From Nissolia schottii (taxonomy: Eukaryota > Streptophyta > Magnoliopsida > Fabales > Fabaceae): DNA of 64,000 nt. Positions 13,903 to 25,853 of this stretch are shown here, piece after piece. The DNA is taken from positions 540,310 to 604,309 of the forward strand of contig QANU01043803.1 of the NCBI GenBank assembly GCA_003254905.1, written 5' to 3'. The notes under the pieces are model-generated. The model saw only the letters and a program-made list of their open reading frames with translations. It made no database searches and was not told the DNA's origin. A program made the translations under genes and the position numbers. The stretch's first letter is position 1; every line of letters begins with the position of its first letter.

Positions 13903-14570
13903 TGATCAAGTAGGGGTGTTCACAACCTAGTTCGGTCCGCTAACCCGGACCGGCCCGAAACATTCGGGTTGAATTGAACTTGATTTTAATTAAACCCGGT
14001 TTTGAACAACTCTAAAAGAAAAACCCGATTTTAATTCATATCGGGTTCGGGTTTAGTCTCGTGTCACCCAACCCTACCCGCATACACTATTATATTATGC
14101 ATTTCTTATTTTCTTTCCTTCCCATCCCATAACCATATCTATTTTGGTGTCTATTATAATTAAACCATGTCTACTTTGGTGTGTAGAAATCTATTGTAGT
14201 GCACTTATTATTTTTTTGTTATTTATGTTCTACTAAAACTATGGAAGTTTGAATGAGAGTGCTAAGATTATAAATTTTATGTCATTTTGTTGTAGTGTTT
14301 GAAATTAATGAGTGTTTAGTTAGGAAATATAATGTTTAGTTTGCAATTTTTTCAACTTTATTTTTTAATGAATGTTATTTTTTATTTTGAATTTTGAGAT
14401 AATTTTGACTCGTTTTGGCCCGTTCCACACTCGTGTTTTAACTCGACCCAAAGATGATCGGGTCTATCGGGTTTAGAGTCGAGTATGGGTCCTCAAAATT
14501 AGCCTGATCTAAATATAGGGCTCAGTTCGGGTAAAAACCAACCCGACCCATGAACGCCCCTATGATCAAG
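13903..14570. mobile_element. hAT-type MITE with perfect 8-bp target duplication
   Basis: The element runs 13911-14562 (652 bp). Its termini TAGGGGTGTTCA and TGAACGCCCCTA are inverted repeats differing at one base. It is flanked on both sides by the identical octamer TGATCAAG (13903-13910 and 14563-14570). An 8-bp TSD with ~12-bp terminal inverted repeats (TIRs) is diagnostic of the hAT superfamily. The ends are rich in CCCGACCC/TCGGGTT words, giving the subterminal regions far higher GC content than the neighbourhood. No transposase ORF remains, so it is non-autonomous. Confidence 0.88.
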
Positions 14571-16096
14571 ATTGAATCTTAAAAAGAAAATCTATTAAAA
14601 TTAATTCTAGTTCATTAATTCATTCTCTCTGTTGTATGATATATTTTCCTTTTAAGATTCAATTTTAACCATATAAATATAATCTAATAGTTAAAAATTC
14701 GCTTTCATGTTCTCACATAAGAAGTTCTTTTTCACCATAATCATCTTCCCCGCACACAGATATTAAAATGGAGATCAAAAGCTAATTGAAAATGAAATGT
14801 TAGCTAAGTCATTTATGAAATGTTATACTTTGATCATATATACTCATCGTACATGAGACTTAATAATTACAAAGTTCTTTGTTTTAGTTCTGTTTTCTAA
14901 AGGAATGTTTATTGTGTGTTATGAGAAAAGATATACTCAATTAACTAGTTTATCATAAATTTAAAAATTGAAGTAAATTTGATCTTCTCTAAGATAATCT
15001 ATTGTAATTTTAAGTTTTTTAAGCAAAAGTATAAGAGCATATATATGAATTTCTCGTAGCATGGATATGAAAATTTTGTTCTAAAACAAAATGACTTTTC
15101 TATCAATATTTAATTTATGAAAGGTAAAATATATAAACTAATAGAAATTCCAAACTGTATTATAGATTTTTTTTTATTCGTAAATACTTATAGAATATAG
15201 ATAAGTTAATGAAATTGTAATTATAATTAAACAGCATTAAGCTATAAAGCAGTACTGCTGGTGCCTTTTTGGTTGAAACTGCATGGACCCCTCAATATGT
15301 CTTCTTCTTTATACTTCCATTCCTTCTTATCCAATATGCATAGAGCTAGCAAACACTAACCAAACAAAAAATCAACAAAGCAAGAGTGACAAGAAAACTG
15401 TGGCACCTTTTTATTTAAAATAAAATAAAATAAAAAGAACACTTTATTTACTTTACTTTATTTTCTCTATTGTGATCTCTGAATGCCTCCCATTTACTTC
15501 TCCCAAGTTGAGCACTACTAGATAATAATTAAGTTTAAATTTTTTGGTTTTTGGTTATTGCCATGGGCAAATTCAGGGTAGAAGATAAGCATATTCTAGG
15601 CGTGTTTAGTGGAAAATTTATATCGCAGACTCGCAGTTTGTCCTTAGGGATAATAAAATAAAAATTAAACATCCCATCAAAGACCGAAAGTTGAAAAAAT
15701 GTATGTACTTTTTTTATGGCAAACTTGATTCATAATATCGTTTAATATTTGTTGGACCTTTGTTGATTATTATTTTATAATTAAAAAATTATTTTATATC
15801 AATTTTTTTATAATTACAAAGAGATTCAATTTAATTTTATTTTTACAATTAGAGTGGTTATAACTCAAATATTTTCTTTTGTCTTTAGAAAAGCAAACAT
15901 TCTTCAACCCTAAATCCATCAAATTAGAAGCGCAATCACTCCCAGCCAATTGAAAATAATTATAGCACATGCAACTATTGTTAAACATGACAATATAAAG
16001 TTAGCTATAGTTAGTGTGACATCTATTAATTTTTTTTGCATGTTCTTTTGTTTTTCAATTGCGTCATAACAACGCAATTATTCAGAACTACTCACA
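14571..16096. other. Intergenic AT-rich spacer between two DNA transposons
   Basis: 1.5 kb of AT-rich sequence with no supported gene, RNA or recognisable element. A weak open frame at 15794-15988 (minus) has no domain or context. Confidence 0.5.
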
Positions 16097-16578
16097 TTAC
16101 ATTTATAGTTCTGTTACATATACACCCTTATTCTATACACCATATATACACCGATATTATAATACTGTGGGCCCCATAAAATAATCGCCCCATCCACTCT
16201 CCCTCGCACACTCACAAACGCGCGCGTGAAAGCCACATTCGTGAAAGTCAGGTTCGTGGTCTTCACTCTCTTCCTCGAAAAAATGGTGTCATTTGCTTCC
16301 TTCATTCTCTTCCTCGAATCATGTTCATTCAAAACACATGATTTAAAAGCTCGTTGCTCTTTGTTCTCTTCGTTCTCTTTGTTCAATGCATCTGTGTTGT
16401 ATGTAATTGTGTATGGGTGAAATCAGTGTTGTTGAGTAATCAGTGTTAATGTTTGCACATATGATCGTATAATGTTTGCTAACATCCTCATGTAATGTTT
16501 GCATTTGAGTCAAATCAGGGTTGTACCAGTACTTAATGTTTGCACATATGGGCGTATAATGTTTGCACATAAGGGTAT

Positions 16579-16992
16579 TGTTACGGACTGAACCTTAAAG
16601 GCCCATTCTGCGGAACGCAGCGCAGTCCAACTAGAAGATAATGGTCCATACCCGCGGAACAGCCCGAGAGAGCCAGCGCAACCCGAGCCAACCCCAAACT
16701 GACCAGCTATCATCACGCCCCGTGACGGACTATAACCAGCGGGATCACGTCGCGATCCCCAGAGGCAAAACAGGAAGGATATCCGCGGGATTGAGGAAAT
16801 CACGGATACCATCTAGGTATATAAACAGGGTCGGTCAGCCAGCCAGGTACCTTCTCAGACTCTAGACCCATACTTTACACCCACATCTCAACCCTTTACT
16901 GACTTAGGCATCAGAGTCCTTGCAGGTACCCTCCCTGGCCGACCATCATCCTCCACGGAGCTCCAGGATCCGAAACGTACCTCTCTGGTACA
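16579..16992 (+). mobile_element. Solo LTR, Ty3/Gypsy-like, nested in the MULE
   Basis: A GC-rich 414-bp block starting TGTTACGGAC and ending GGTACA interrupts the AT-rich MULE. It contains a TATA box (TATATAAA, 16818-16825) and the segment CTGACTTAGGCATCAGAGT followed by GCAGGTACC, a pattern common in LTRs of plant Gypsy elements. Flanks AGGGTAT (16572-16578) and AGTGTAT (16993-16999) resemble a mutated TSD but are not a clean 5-mer. No internal retroelement domains are present. Confidence 0.68.
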
Positions 16993-17159
16993 AGTGTATA
17001 ATGTTTGTGCTCCCAACCAGACATCATATTCTGCAATATAACTTTACCATATTCGATCTGTTAATGGAAAAGGATGCTCAAATATGTTATGGTTTAGTAT
17101 TCAGGGTTTAGAGCTTAGGGGGTACGCCATTTGGTTTATGTTTGTCCATTCCAAATATA

Positions 17160-17996
17160 TAAAGATTGTGACTTATTTATGTTTGAGTAAAATATCATTG
17201 TTTTATGCAAATGTAATCCTTGTTTCGTTTTTTTGTATCGTGATATGTTTGTGCATATGCCCACTTAAAGTTTGTATTATGTATTTGATTCCCATTCTTT
17301 TTGCATTTGTGACATACAAATAATCATTACATCACACGATCTAGTATTTAATCGTTGGAGTAAATAAAAATTCAATTTGTGTAAAAAAATTGTATACAAT
17401 GTTGTATGAATTATTTCTTGAAAGGTTAAGAATGTGCTAGAATGCACATCCTCTTCCTAAAAACAAAGACATTTTGTGTGTGGCCTATACATAATGTTTG
17501 CACATATATCCACTTAATATTTGTGCTTATGCCCACTTAACGTTTGTACTGCATATCAGAATCTTCATTTTTGTGCATCAGTGATAGACACATTATGATT
17601 ATATCCCATCACCTAATGTTTAATCATTAGAGCAAATAAAAATTCAATGTGTCAAAAATTTATAATGTTTTTATTTTATGTATTATATGTTGAAAGGTTG
17701 AGAATGTGCTAAAATCCACATCCTCTTCCTAAAAACCAAAAACATTTTTGTGGCCTTATGGATAAAGTTTGCACATATGTCCACTTAATGTTTGCATTTA
17801 TGCATATTTAAAGTTTGCACATTCTGCAACAAGTCATATTCTGCCTTTTGTGCATTTGTGACAAATACACACTGCTTATCACACCACCTAGAGTTTATTC
17901 ATGATGATATCTACCAAAAATGTATCAAAATGATAATACATATGCATTAATTGTTCAAATGTTGGCGATGTGCCAAAATGCACATCCCCTACCTCG
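17160..17996. repeat. Three degenerate ~270-bp tandem repeats inside the MULE
   Basis: The anchor GAATGTGCTAxAATxCACATCC recurs at about 17430, 17702 and 17966, giving spacings of ~272 and ~264 bases. Around each anchor the order of other words (TTTGCACATAT, CCACTTAA, TTTGTGCAT, CATCACxTAxTGTTTA) is also kept. The array therefore holds three diverged copies of one unit. The left edge is approximate. Confidence 0.75.
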
Positions 17997-18439
17997 TGTT
18001 GGAAAAAGGAGAGGTTAACCGCAATAGAACGAGGAAAATGAGAACGTGCTGAGTCATGAAATTAAATTCGTTGTCCTCGAGAGTATTATTCAGGTGTTAA
18101 TCCGAACACTCTCCCAGGATAAAACAACACCTTCCAGATTAATATCTGGGATGACAGAACTGGCGAGAATCTTTTTGCCTAGAAAAAGGAAGAAGGAAGA
18201 AGAGGAGAATGTATGAGATTTTGTGTGTGGTATGTGAAAATATGATTGGCTTTTTATAGGGAAAAATATGTAGTTTTTCAAGATTTAGTGGAAATTAATT
18301 CTTGGATGGTGGAACCAATCAAATTTGGACGGTGGCCGGCAATCCATTAAAGTTTGGACGGTGGGTGGCAAACCATTAAAATTTGGACGGTGCACATGAA
18401 ACTAGAACTTTTGAAATACCATCATTTTCCAACACCTCG
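17992..18439 (-). mobile_element. Solo LTR with CCTCG target duplication, nested in the MULE
   Basis: The LTR is 17997-18434 (438 bp). It starts TGTTGGAAAA, ends TTTTCCAACA, and is flanked by the exact 5-bp repeat CCTCG (17992-17996, 18435-18439). TG...CA ends with a 5-bp TSD define an LTR left by recombination. Promoter-like sequence lies on the minus strand (TATAAAAA, complement of 18251-18258), so the parent element pointed leftward. The LTR is too short for autonomous function and has no ORF. TGTTGGAA ends are common in Copia LTRs; the superfamily is inferred only. Confidence 0.87.
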
Positions 18440-19030
18440 AACAAGGCATGACCTGTGCCGCGTTCATAATGCTTGTGCTTAAGCCCTATTAATGTTTGCA
18501 CTTATACCTATTTAAAGTTTGTACATTCTATTTTCTATCATATAAAACTTCAGAACACTGTAATTTCACATTATCGTCAACAATCAAACACTCTCCATGG
18601 AAATTCATCAAAAAAAGGTCCAAAATTACCACAGATTCTTGTATTGCCATTTTCGATCACCAACCAACTGAGATTACGATTGTCTAAGTTTTGATTGTCG
18701 AATTTGCACTCGAAACTTTGATTTCCATGGATGATTATGATTTCCATGGAGCTCGCGTTTTGCTTCAGAGGTGATTATGGAGGATTTCGAATTCCATGGA
18801 GCTATCGATTTCAGTTCAGAGGTGTTTGAGGACGATTCTGTTACGATATGGTTGAGAAACCATCACGTATGAGATTCTGATTCAAATTGGACGCGCGTGG
18901 GAATGCGTATTTTCCAAATAAGGAAAGTCTACTATATTATGTAATAATTGACAGTGAAACCGTACAGGACAATGGTGTATATACAGGTGTATAGATATTG
19001 GGTGTACATGGAACATTTTCGTTACATTTA

Positions 19031-19965
19031 ACCAATTGCAACTCAAACTTTTGGGAACATTAATGTTTGATATTATTTTGGGAAAAACATTAAAATTTTC
19101 ATGTAGTGACTTATATTTCTCCATTACACAATATCCGTAGTCTTAGTTTAGATTTTTTTTCATTGTACGTTTTAAAATAAATTATTTTGCCCACTTCAAA
19201 TATTTTCAATTGAGCAGGTAATGGCTGGGTTGAATAACGGTTTGCTTCTCTGAAGGAGAAATAAAATATTTGGGTTATAATGACTCTAATTGTAAAAATA
19301 AAATTAAAAAAATGACTCTTTTTGTAATCATAAAAAATTTGACATGAGATCATTTTTAATTAAAATACAAAAATCAACGTAAATCTAAAAATATTAAGGA
19401 CCAAGTTAGCTCTTATTACATTTTCCTCAAAATCTGAATACTCTCTTACCAAGCTTTCTAGGTTATAGAACATGCTTTAAAGGAGAAAAAGTAACGAATA
19501 ATTAAACACCCTTTTAACCACGGAAAAACAATCCTTCTGAACATTATCAAGTGTTGCTTCATTATTAACCCTTTTTAATTCTTCCTTTTGAGGTTTAATG
19601 GTTCGGATTCACCAGGAAGAAGAAAAAGTTGTTCATCCAGGAGTATCAAATAATTTTTAACAAAAACTATTACTTGCACCAAAAACTAGGGCCGCATATT
19701 TGGGAATACCAAGGAGAGGCCTTGAATCAAATATACTGGGGAAAAAACAAGAGCTCATAGGAAGACTGAAACAAATTCAGTACATAACTATTTGCAATGT
19801 AGCAGTAAAGCACTGAGCAATCCTTCCAACTAAAAGGGGGTGACCCAGTGCACGAGACTTCCATCTAGCAACGTCTTACCACTGTGAAGAGACATCCACA
19901 CTTACTGGATCTAACACTAAGAAGTAACTTGTATCACGCTTTAGGGAAGTACGTGAGGATTCAGA
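19031..19965. other. 3' flank of D2HGDH
   Basis: AT-rich spacer between the MULE and the stop codon of the D2HGDH gene. It should contain the D2HGDH 3' UTR, whose end could not be fixed. No other gene was seen. Confidence 0.5.
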
Positions 19966-22900
19966 CTATGAAACTAGCGAATGAGGAAGAACTTTGTACG
20001 GGTTGAGTATGCGGTTTGGGTCCATCAAATTCTTGATTGAAGCCATTAGTTGCACCTGTCCGTCCAATTTGATACCAACTAGTTTAGTTAGACATTCAAT
20101 ACACACAATTTTGCATTCTCAAATCTGGAGATAGCTGCATACATACCGTTTCGCGCGACTTGCTGTAGAAAATCTCGTTGGCTTTCATTAGTCCCAGGCC
20201 ATGCTCCGCACTAATACTGCCATCATGCTTAGATGTCCATTCATATACAAAAGGCTCAATTTGTGATAAAATCTGCAATGTTTAGCATTGATGATGATGA
20301 TGATGATGATGATGTTAAATAAAGTGAAAAGAATGATTTCATAACCAATTAGTTTTTTAGTGTTTGATTGTGCTACCTTATCATCATACTGTGGGGTTGA
20401 AATATTCAAATGCAAATTACCATCTCCAAGGTGACCATATCCAACTACATTAGCAGCATTACCTACAATTCAATTTTTATTTTTTTTTAAAATCATGTTC
20501 TAATATGTACCATGGTGATACAATTACAAAAAAGCCTAAATGATAGAAAATGAATGGCAACTATAGTCTGCTTCTTACCTAGTCTAGTGCGCATTTCTTC
20601 GACAAGATTATACATCTTTTCAACAGGTATCGACAAATCATACTTGTAAACTGCTCCTGCTCTCATCAATGCCTCTGGTATACCCTGAAATCATTAAATG
20701 ACATCTATTATAATCAAATTCTACAATAGTACTCAAGTAAAAGGCTAATCACAGCTGCAATGTATTGTTAATTTTGAAGAGCATAAAGTATTCCCCCAAA
20801 AGGTAAAATAACGGAGTGAAAAATGACAACCTCACGTAGAAGCCAAAAAGATGATGCTTGGTTTATGTCTTGTGCAAGAACACCATCAGATATCAATTCT
20901 TTTTCCATGGAGCCAAGTAGAAATGCTTCAAGCTTTTGTCTGGAGATGTCAAAATAAAACGTGGCATCAAATGTGAAGGACCTTAATTACACACAGAATT
21001 TACAACCAAAACAAAGACGGAAATAAAAGAAAAGAAAAATATGTTAAAGAAAATGTTCAAGCACATTTTAAGGTTCATGGCATAGAATTTTTCATTTGGA
21101 TGATAAACACCAGAATACTAAGTCTGTTGAAGATTACCTGCATTACAATTTAAAACGGGCATTTTGATAGATGAAATGCAGAACATGGGAGGTCAATGTA
21201 ATTTATTCTACTAAAATGAGCAAAGTCAATCAAGATAAAATGGCAAGGACTTTACTTGTCCGAAGATTCATCACTGCCGGTTGTCTCAATCAGCACATAA
21301 ATGTCATGCGGTGACATAGGTAACGGATTCCGAGCACCTTCCATGTGATTTAAAACCTGTTATAACAGATCCAACAAAGAGAAGCCGGGAATGCAGTCAC
21401 AAAGTTGTAATCATTTTATCAGTATTAGGAACTAGACAATAGTAATTGGATTAAAGGAAAGAGCAACACAAACATGTTATACCTATATTAGGCTATGTTC
21501 GGTTGCTGCGACAAGACAAGAATACAGAGACACGGGAGCATAGACATAAAAAATAAGAGGATAAGTTAGTCTTGTATTCTGTTTGGTGACGGTGTGCAAG
21601 ACACACTTATTTGTATCAATATCTTGTTTGGTTTAATAGAAACAAGACAGAAAATACACTCCAAATGACTTAAAATACCCTTATTGCATTAATTTAATAG
21701 AAAAAAAACACATTATCCTAATCTAAAAGATTGTGTCCTCGTGTCCTGTCCCAGCAAAACGGAAGTACAGAAAATACACAAATTTTATGGCTTTGGACAC
21801 AAATTTTTGTGCCTATCTCAGTAAACAAACAGAATTTTTATCTCCGTATCTCAATATTTCTCTCTTGTCTTAGTAAACAAACGTTGCCTTAGTATTGGGC
21901 AGACATTCGTCATACACTTTATCATTTGTATGTTTTACCTTCCGTTGAATACAAATAATTGTGATGTGCATATAGTGGTGGGAATTTGTTGATGACATTA
22001 CACTCGAGCACAAAAAGGAAACACATACATGAAACATGTATGAATTTTAAGTGTTTTAGATGTTAAATCCCACCTATATAAAAGCAAAAACTAAAACTCA
22101 TCATAATGCAATTTCGTTATTATGCCCCACTACCAGTTTTATCTATAATCTAGAATTTTCCTTAACCACCCATTCAGTAAGAAACCACTCTAAAGATACA
22201 CCATTTTAAATTTTCTTAGTTGTCTGCATTATGCAACGTTTCAATTGTTTTGAATGTCCCAAACAACATCCCACCCTACCATCAATGCTACTTTTTTTTT
22301 TTTGCATGTATTATAAGTTAAGCCAAATGATAGACACAAACATACACGAACAAGCGCATTGTATGTGAACTGTAGCTTCTGTATATTCTATGATGGCACT
22401 TTTAAACTATCATATGCGCCCTTGACAGGGGTTGCTAGTAAGACCAATCACAAAGTTAATTACATGATCCATACGTGAGAATTTGCCAAGCCTTAAAATT
22501 TTTATGAATTGCAATTTTCTCTGTGACCACATAACATTAGTGTGGCTACTGTAGAATAGTTAATTATCTGTGTTGTGTCACTGTCAATCAAACACATCAC
22601 AACTCTGAAGATTATGGTAGCATCTAGACCAAAGTTTAACATTTGTATGCATCAAGGCAACAACAATGCATTTATAAGTATAAATTAATGCAGACACACA
22701 TTACTTTCATAAAAAAGTATCAGTAAAGATTACCAAATTCATAGACTGGCTATCTAAGAATTCAAATGCAGACAAAATCTCCCCAAGTTTCCTCTTTGCT
22801 TCCTGTAGCAGTTTCTGATAAGCAGCATAGAAACAAAGTTATCTGATAAGATGTGTGCCTGTTTTGAATCTCAGAAGCAAAAGGGACAAAGTATATATAA

Positions 22901-25853
22901 GCATAAAATTTTCTACTCAAAATTGACCATAGACTGTAAGAGACTATGCAGAACCAAAAATCATAACCATACAAATGTCAGATAACATTTAGCAGTATAT
23001 ACTGTGAAAAGATGAATACAGTAGGTAAACTTATACAAGAGTTTCACCTAATTGGTAACATGAAGTTCAAATATAACTTAATATTAACATTAGAGACCCT
23101 TTTCCCTCTTGCTTATTTCGAGGTATTGGCAGCGGATATGTTTGTCTTAAAAACAAAATAACTCATGATCCAAGTATATCCTTAATAAATCATTTTATTT
23201 TCTACAATGGCAATAAGATTATGAGAAGAAAATCATAATTAATTTCAAAGATAAGTGATTCTCCTTAGTGGAAAAGGGAGAAAACATTGAACAACGACAA
23301 TCAATCTTTGTCCCACTAGGTGAGGTGGGGGAAAACATAAACAAAACAACAAAGAGAAAATACAACATACTGAGCTTCCCAATCTCTCAGTATAATATTA
23401 CCAAAATTAAGGTAACCCATAGAAATGATTGAAGCAACCAATGTAGCAACCAGAATAAAACAATGACCAGTTCAGAAACTCACTAAGCAAAATAAATTTC
23501 AAAAAAGGAAGATCGATCATGCCTGGCAGCTGTTGTAATCCTTGCAAGCAAGAAAAGCCACATTCACTGAAGATAACTTTGGTGGGGTAAGTATCGAAAC
23601 CTTAGTAACAATTCCCAAGGAACCTTCACTTCCTACATCATTGGAAAGTTAAGTTACAAATACATTTATCATTAGTTTCCAGACTTACATTCTTGCTAAC
23701 TACAAACCTATAAATAGATGTTTCAAATCATATCCAGTATTATCTTTGCGCAATGTCTTAAGCATGTCAAGAACGGTACCATCTGCAAGAACAGCTTCAA
23801 TACCTGCCAGGCAGACAAAAGCATAGGTCTCACTTTTCGATGGGACTCCATTCTAGAATTGAATAAGTAATACAATCATCTAGAATTTATGCATGGACAT
23901 TGGGAGTATTAAATTCGAATGATATAGAAAAAAACAAGTAAAAAAACAGTTAAGTCTAATCTGTAATCTGGTAAAGGTATTTCCTTACCAAGTACACTTC
24001 CATGAAGGGATCCATAACGAACAAGACGCAGTCCACCAGCATTAGTTGAAACATTTCCACCAATCTGGCAACTCCCTTTTGCACCTAAGTCTAGTGGCAT
24101 AATAAATCTGAATGAAAAGTGTACACCACTTAAATACAGAAAGCATCGAGGTTATAAGCTGTATAACTCAAATGGACAAAGAAAGGAGAACTGATTATCT
24201 AAAACTTGGAAGACCTATGTTATATCACTGCACTTGCACATAGAACTTCGGGAATTCCACTATCAATATAATTTTATCAAGCAAAGGGCCAAAACAATTC
24301 TGTTTCAGAATTATTAACGCAAAATAAAGAAGTAACAACTTTGGTAGTATTGTGAAGAAAACTCTAGTTACAGTTCTATGAAATTGCTATAAAAATTACA
24401 AATTACAAAAGACTGTATAAAGTGAAAAATCACCCTTCATTGTCCAGGAATGATATTATATTTTCCAATATGCACCCAGCTTCACATACCAATATACCGC
24501 TAACCTGAAATAGACATAGGCAAAAACTTCAGGACCCGCTCACATGTTTGACACTGATTTTTAGTCAATTCAAATAACTAATACAAATTTGGTTTTGCTC
24601 AATTTTTAAAAGAAACAACTTTGCAGCCACAAGCTCTATCAGCAGCATTGATTATAAAGTTTTCTAAACACAAAATAAGCTAATCCAACATACAAACACA
24701 CACTTAAGATTTATCTTTTGTAGGAAAGGAAAGCACTAATCAACTAAATTATAGATATAAGAAAGACAGATGATCTAATTTTTATAATGCAAAATCTGCT
24801 CAATAGATTCAATACAAGTTATATTAAGGCTCCCAAAGAATTGACAAAAATTCCCACCAAAACCAGATACACAAAGACAGATGGATGGAGACGCATACAA
24901 ACAGAAGAAGAATGGAACTAGTAACAAATATGCCTTCCAAGAAGTAAATGGTCTACCTTGTCGAAAGATATGATATTATTCATAGAACTAAGACTGACAA
25001 TCACCTGCAGCATTAGATTACAGGAAAAAGTTGTCAATGTACTGCATACAATAAGCCCCAATTTCTTTTTTAAAAAGAATAATAATGAACTAAAGGGCAT
25101 ACTTCATCAAAGACAGGTACGCTTCCGCCTACAAGGCCAGTGTTTCCACCTTGGGGAACAACAGCCAGGCATCTGGAGTTACAGTACTTGAGAATCTGAG
25201 AAACCTGCATACAACAATCAAATAAACACAAATAATAATAATAATAATAATATAAAAAAAAAAAAAAACAGAACAATGCCAATTATGAAATGCTTCATTG
25301 AACCAAACTAATAGTTAATTGCATTTCAATCAAAAGAACCTGATCAGTGCTCCGTGGATGTAGGAGGAGCTTACTGGAGCCTTTGTATTTATGCAACCAA
25401 TCAGTGTTTGCAGTGACGAGCTTTTCCTCATCCTGGATGACATTTTTGGCACCCAATATCCCCTCGAAGAACTTAACATCATCATCATTCAACTTTGAGA
25501 ATATGGGGTTCCTCTGAACCGACCCAGCCGCAGAACCGTAATATCTACTCTGAATTCCAACACCCAATTGTCTAGTTTTCATGAAATTTCTTGATGGATT
25601 GAAAAAGGACGAAACTTTACGCTCCCCGGGAAGAATGCTGCGCTGTAACTGCAAGCAGCTTTCATCAAAGCCTGTGCCCAAGTAAAAAAGAAGAGAGAAA
25701 TTTTAGAACCCAGCAAAAGAAAATTGATTGAGAATCGGAAAATGAGATAAGGCAGAGGGAATTGCCACCGGAAGGATGGCTTGAGCGATTGATGAATGGG
25801 TTGGAAGAGCGTGTGAGCATGCAAAGCGTGGCTCTGTAATTCCGATTGAACAT
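19966..25853 (-). CDS. D2HGDH: D-2-hydroxyglutarate dehydrogenase, mitochondrial
   Basis: FAD flavoenzyme oxidising D-2-hydroxyglutarate to 2-oxoglutarate; in plants it passes electrons to the ETF/ETFQO chain during lysine breakdown. Exons (minus): 25853-25769, 25671-25340, 25204-25103, 25004-24957, 24504-24434, 24107-23989, 23803-23708, 23632-23523, 22814-22734, 21356-21256, 20939-20831, 20684-20579, 20462-20377, 20272-20147, 20055-19966; 553 residues, close to the ~559 of Arabidopsis. The N-terminus ([20 protein letters not shown]) is basic and Ser-rich, a mitochondrial presequence. The FAD domain has [14 protein letters not shown] (~157-170) and [18 protein letters not shown] (~228-245). 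The C-terminal metal/substrate motif GHLGDGNLH puts His464 and His471 with Glu505-His506, the spacing of the metal ligands known in the human enzyme. Intron 8 starts GC, not GT. Intron 9 holds a MITE. Confidence 0.94.
20289..20314. repeat. (GAT)n microsatellite in D2HGDH intron 13
   Basis: About eight tandem GAT triplets just downstream of exon 13 of D2HGDH on the coding strand. Non-coding. Confidence 0.85.
21488..21891. mobile_element. PIF/Harbinger (Tourist-like) MITE in D2HGDH intron 9
   Basis: The element is 21491-21888 (398 bp), flanked on both sides by TTA. Its ends GGCTATGTTCGGTTGC and the complement of GTAAACAAACGTTGCC match at 11 of 16 positions. GGC...TIRs of this kind with a TTA TSD are the mark of the PIF/Harbinger superfamily. 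It contains AAGACA and GTGTCC words typical of such MITEs and has no coding region. It sits well away from the splice sites of its host intron. Confidence 0.8.
25228..25268. repeat. (AAT)n tract followed by poly-A in D2HGDH intron 2
   Basis: About seven AAT triplets followed by an A run on the plus strand, just upstream of exon 3. On the coding strand this is a T-rich tract close to the 3' splice site, so it may serve as polypyrimidine sequence. Confidence 0.75.

Larger units (their letters stand above)
9707..13910. other. Intergenic AT-rich spacer upstream of UBC
   Basis: UBC 5' UTR and promoter followed by AT-rich spacer. No gene is supported. It holds a GAGTTTAC-rich repeat region near 11518-12060, a TA microsatellite and a short hairpin element, listed separately. 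No open frame has coding character. Confidence 0.55.
16097..19030. mobile_element. Mutator-like element (MULE) with 9-bp TSD, host of nested solo LTRs
   Basis: The element spans 16106-19021 (2916 bp) and is bounded by the 9-mer TTACATTTA at 16097-16105 and 19022-19030. Aligned from the TSD inward, both ends share TGTTxCATxTACACCC followed by CTATACACC and TATACACC at the same offsets, so the TIRs extend at least 50 bp. A 9-bp TSD with long TIRs is the Mutator signature. Inside are many TTTGCACATATG-like words, a three-copy ~270-bp tandem array and two solo LTRs. Near the right end two short frames begin M(D/E)D(Y/F)(D/E)FHGA, perhaps debris of a transposase or captured gene. No intact transposase is present. 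Confidence 0.82.

Noticed and set aside
16510..16865. Open frames of 74-100 codons on both strands
   Set aside because: They fall inside the GC-rich solo LTR, where few stops occur by chance; LTRs do not encode protein.
18090..18281. 63-codon minus-strand frame
   Set aside because: It lies within the solo LTR 17997-18434, downstream of its TATA box, and is probably untranslated leader of the former element.
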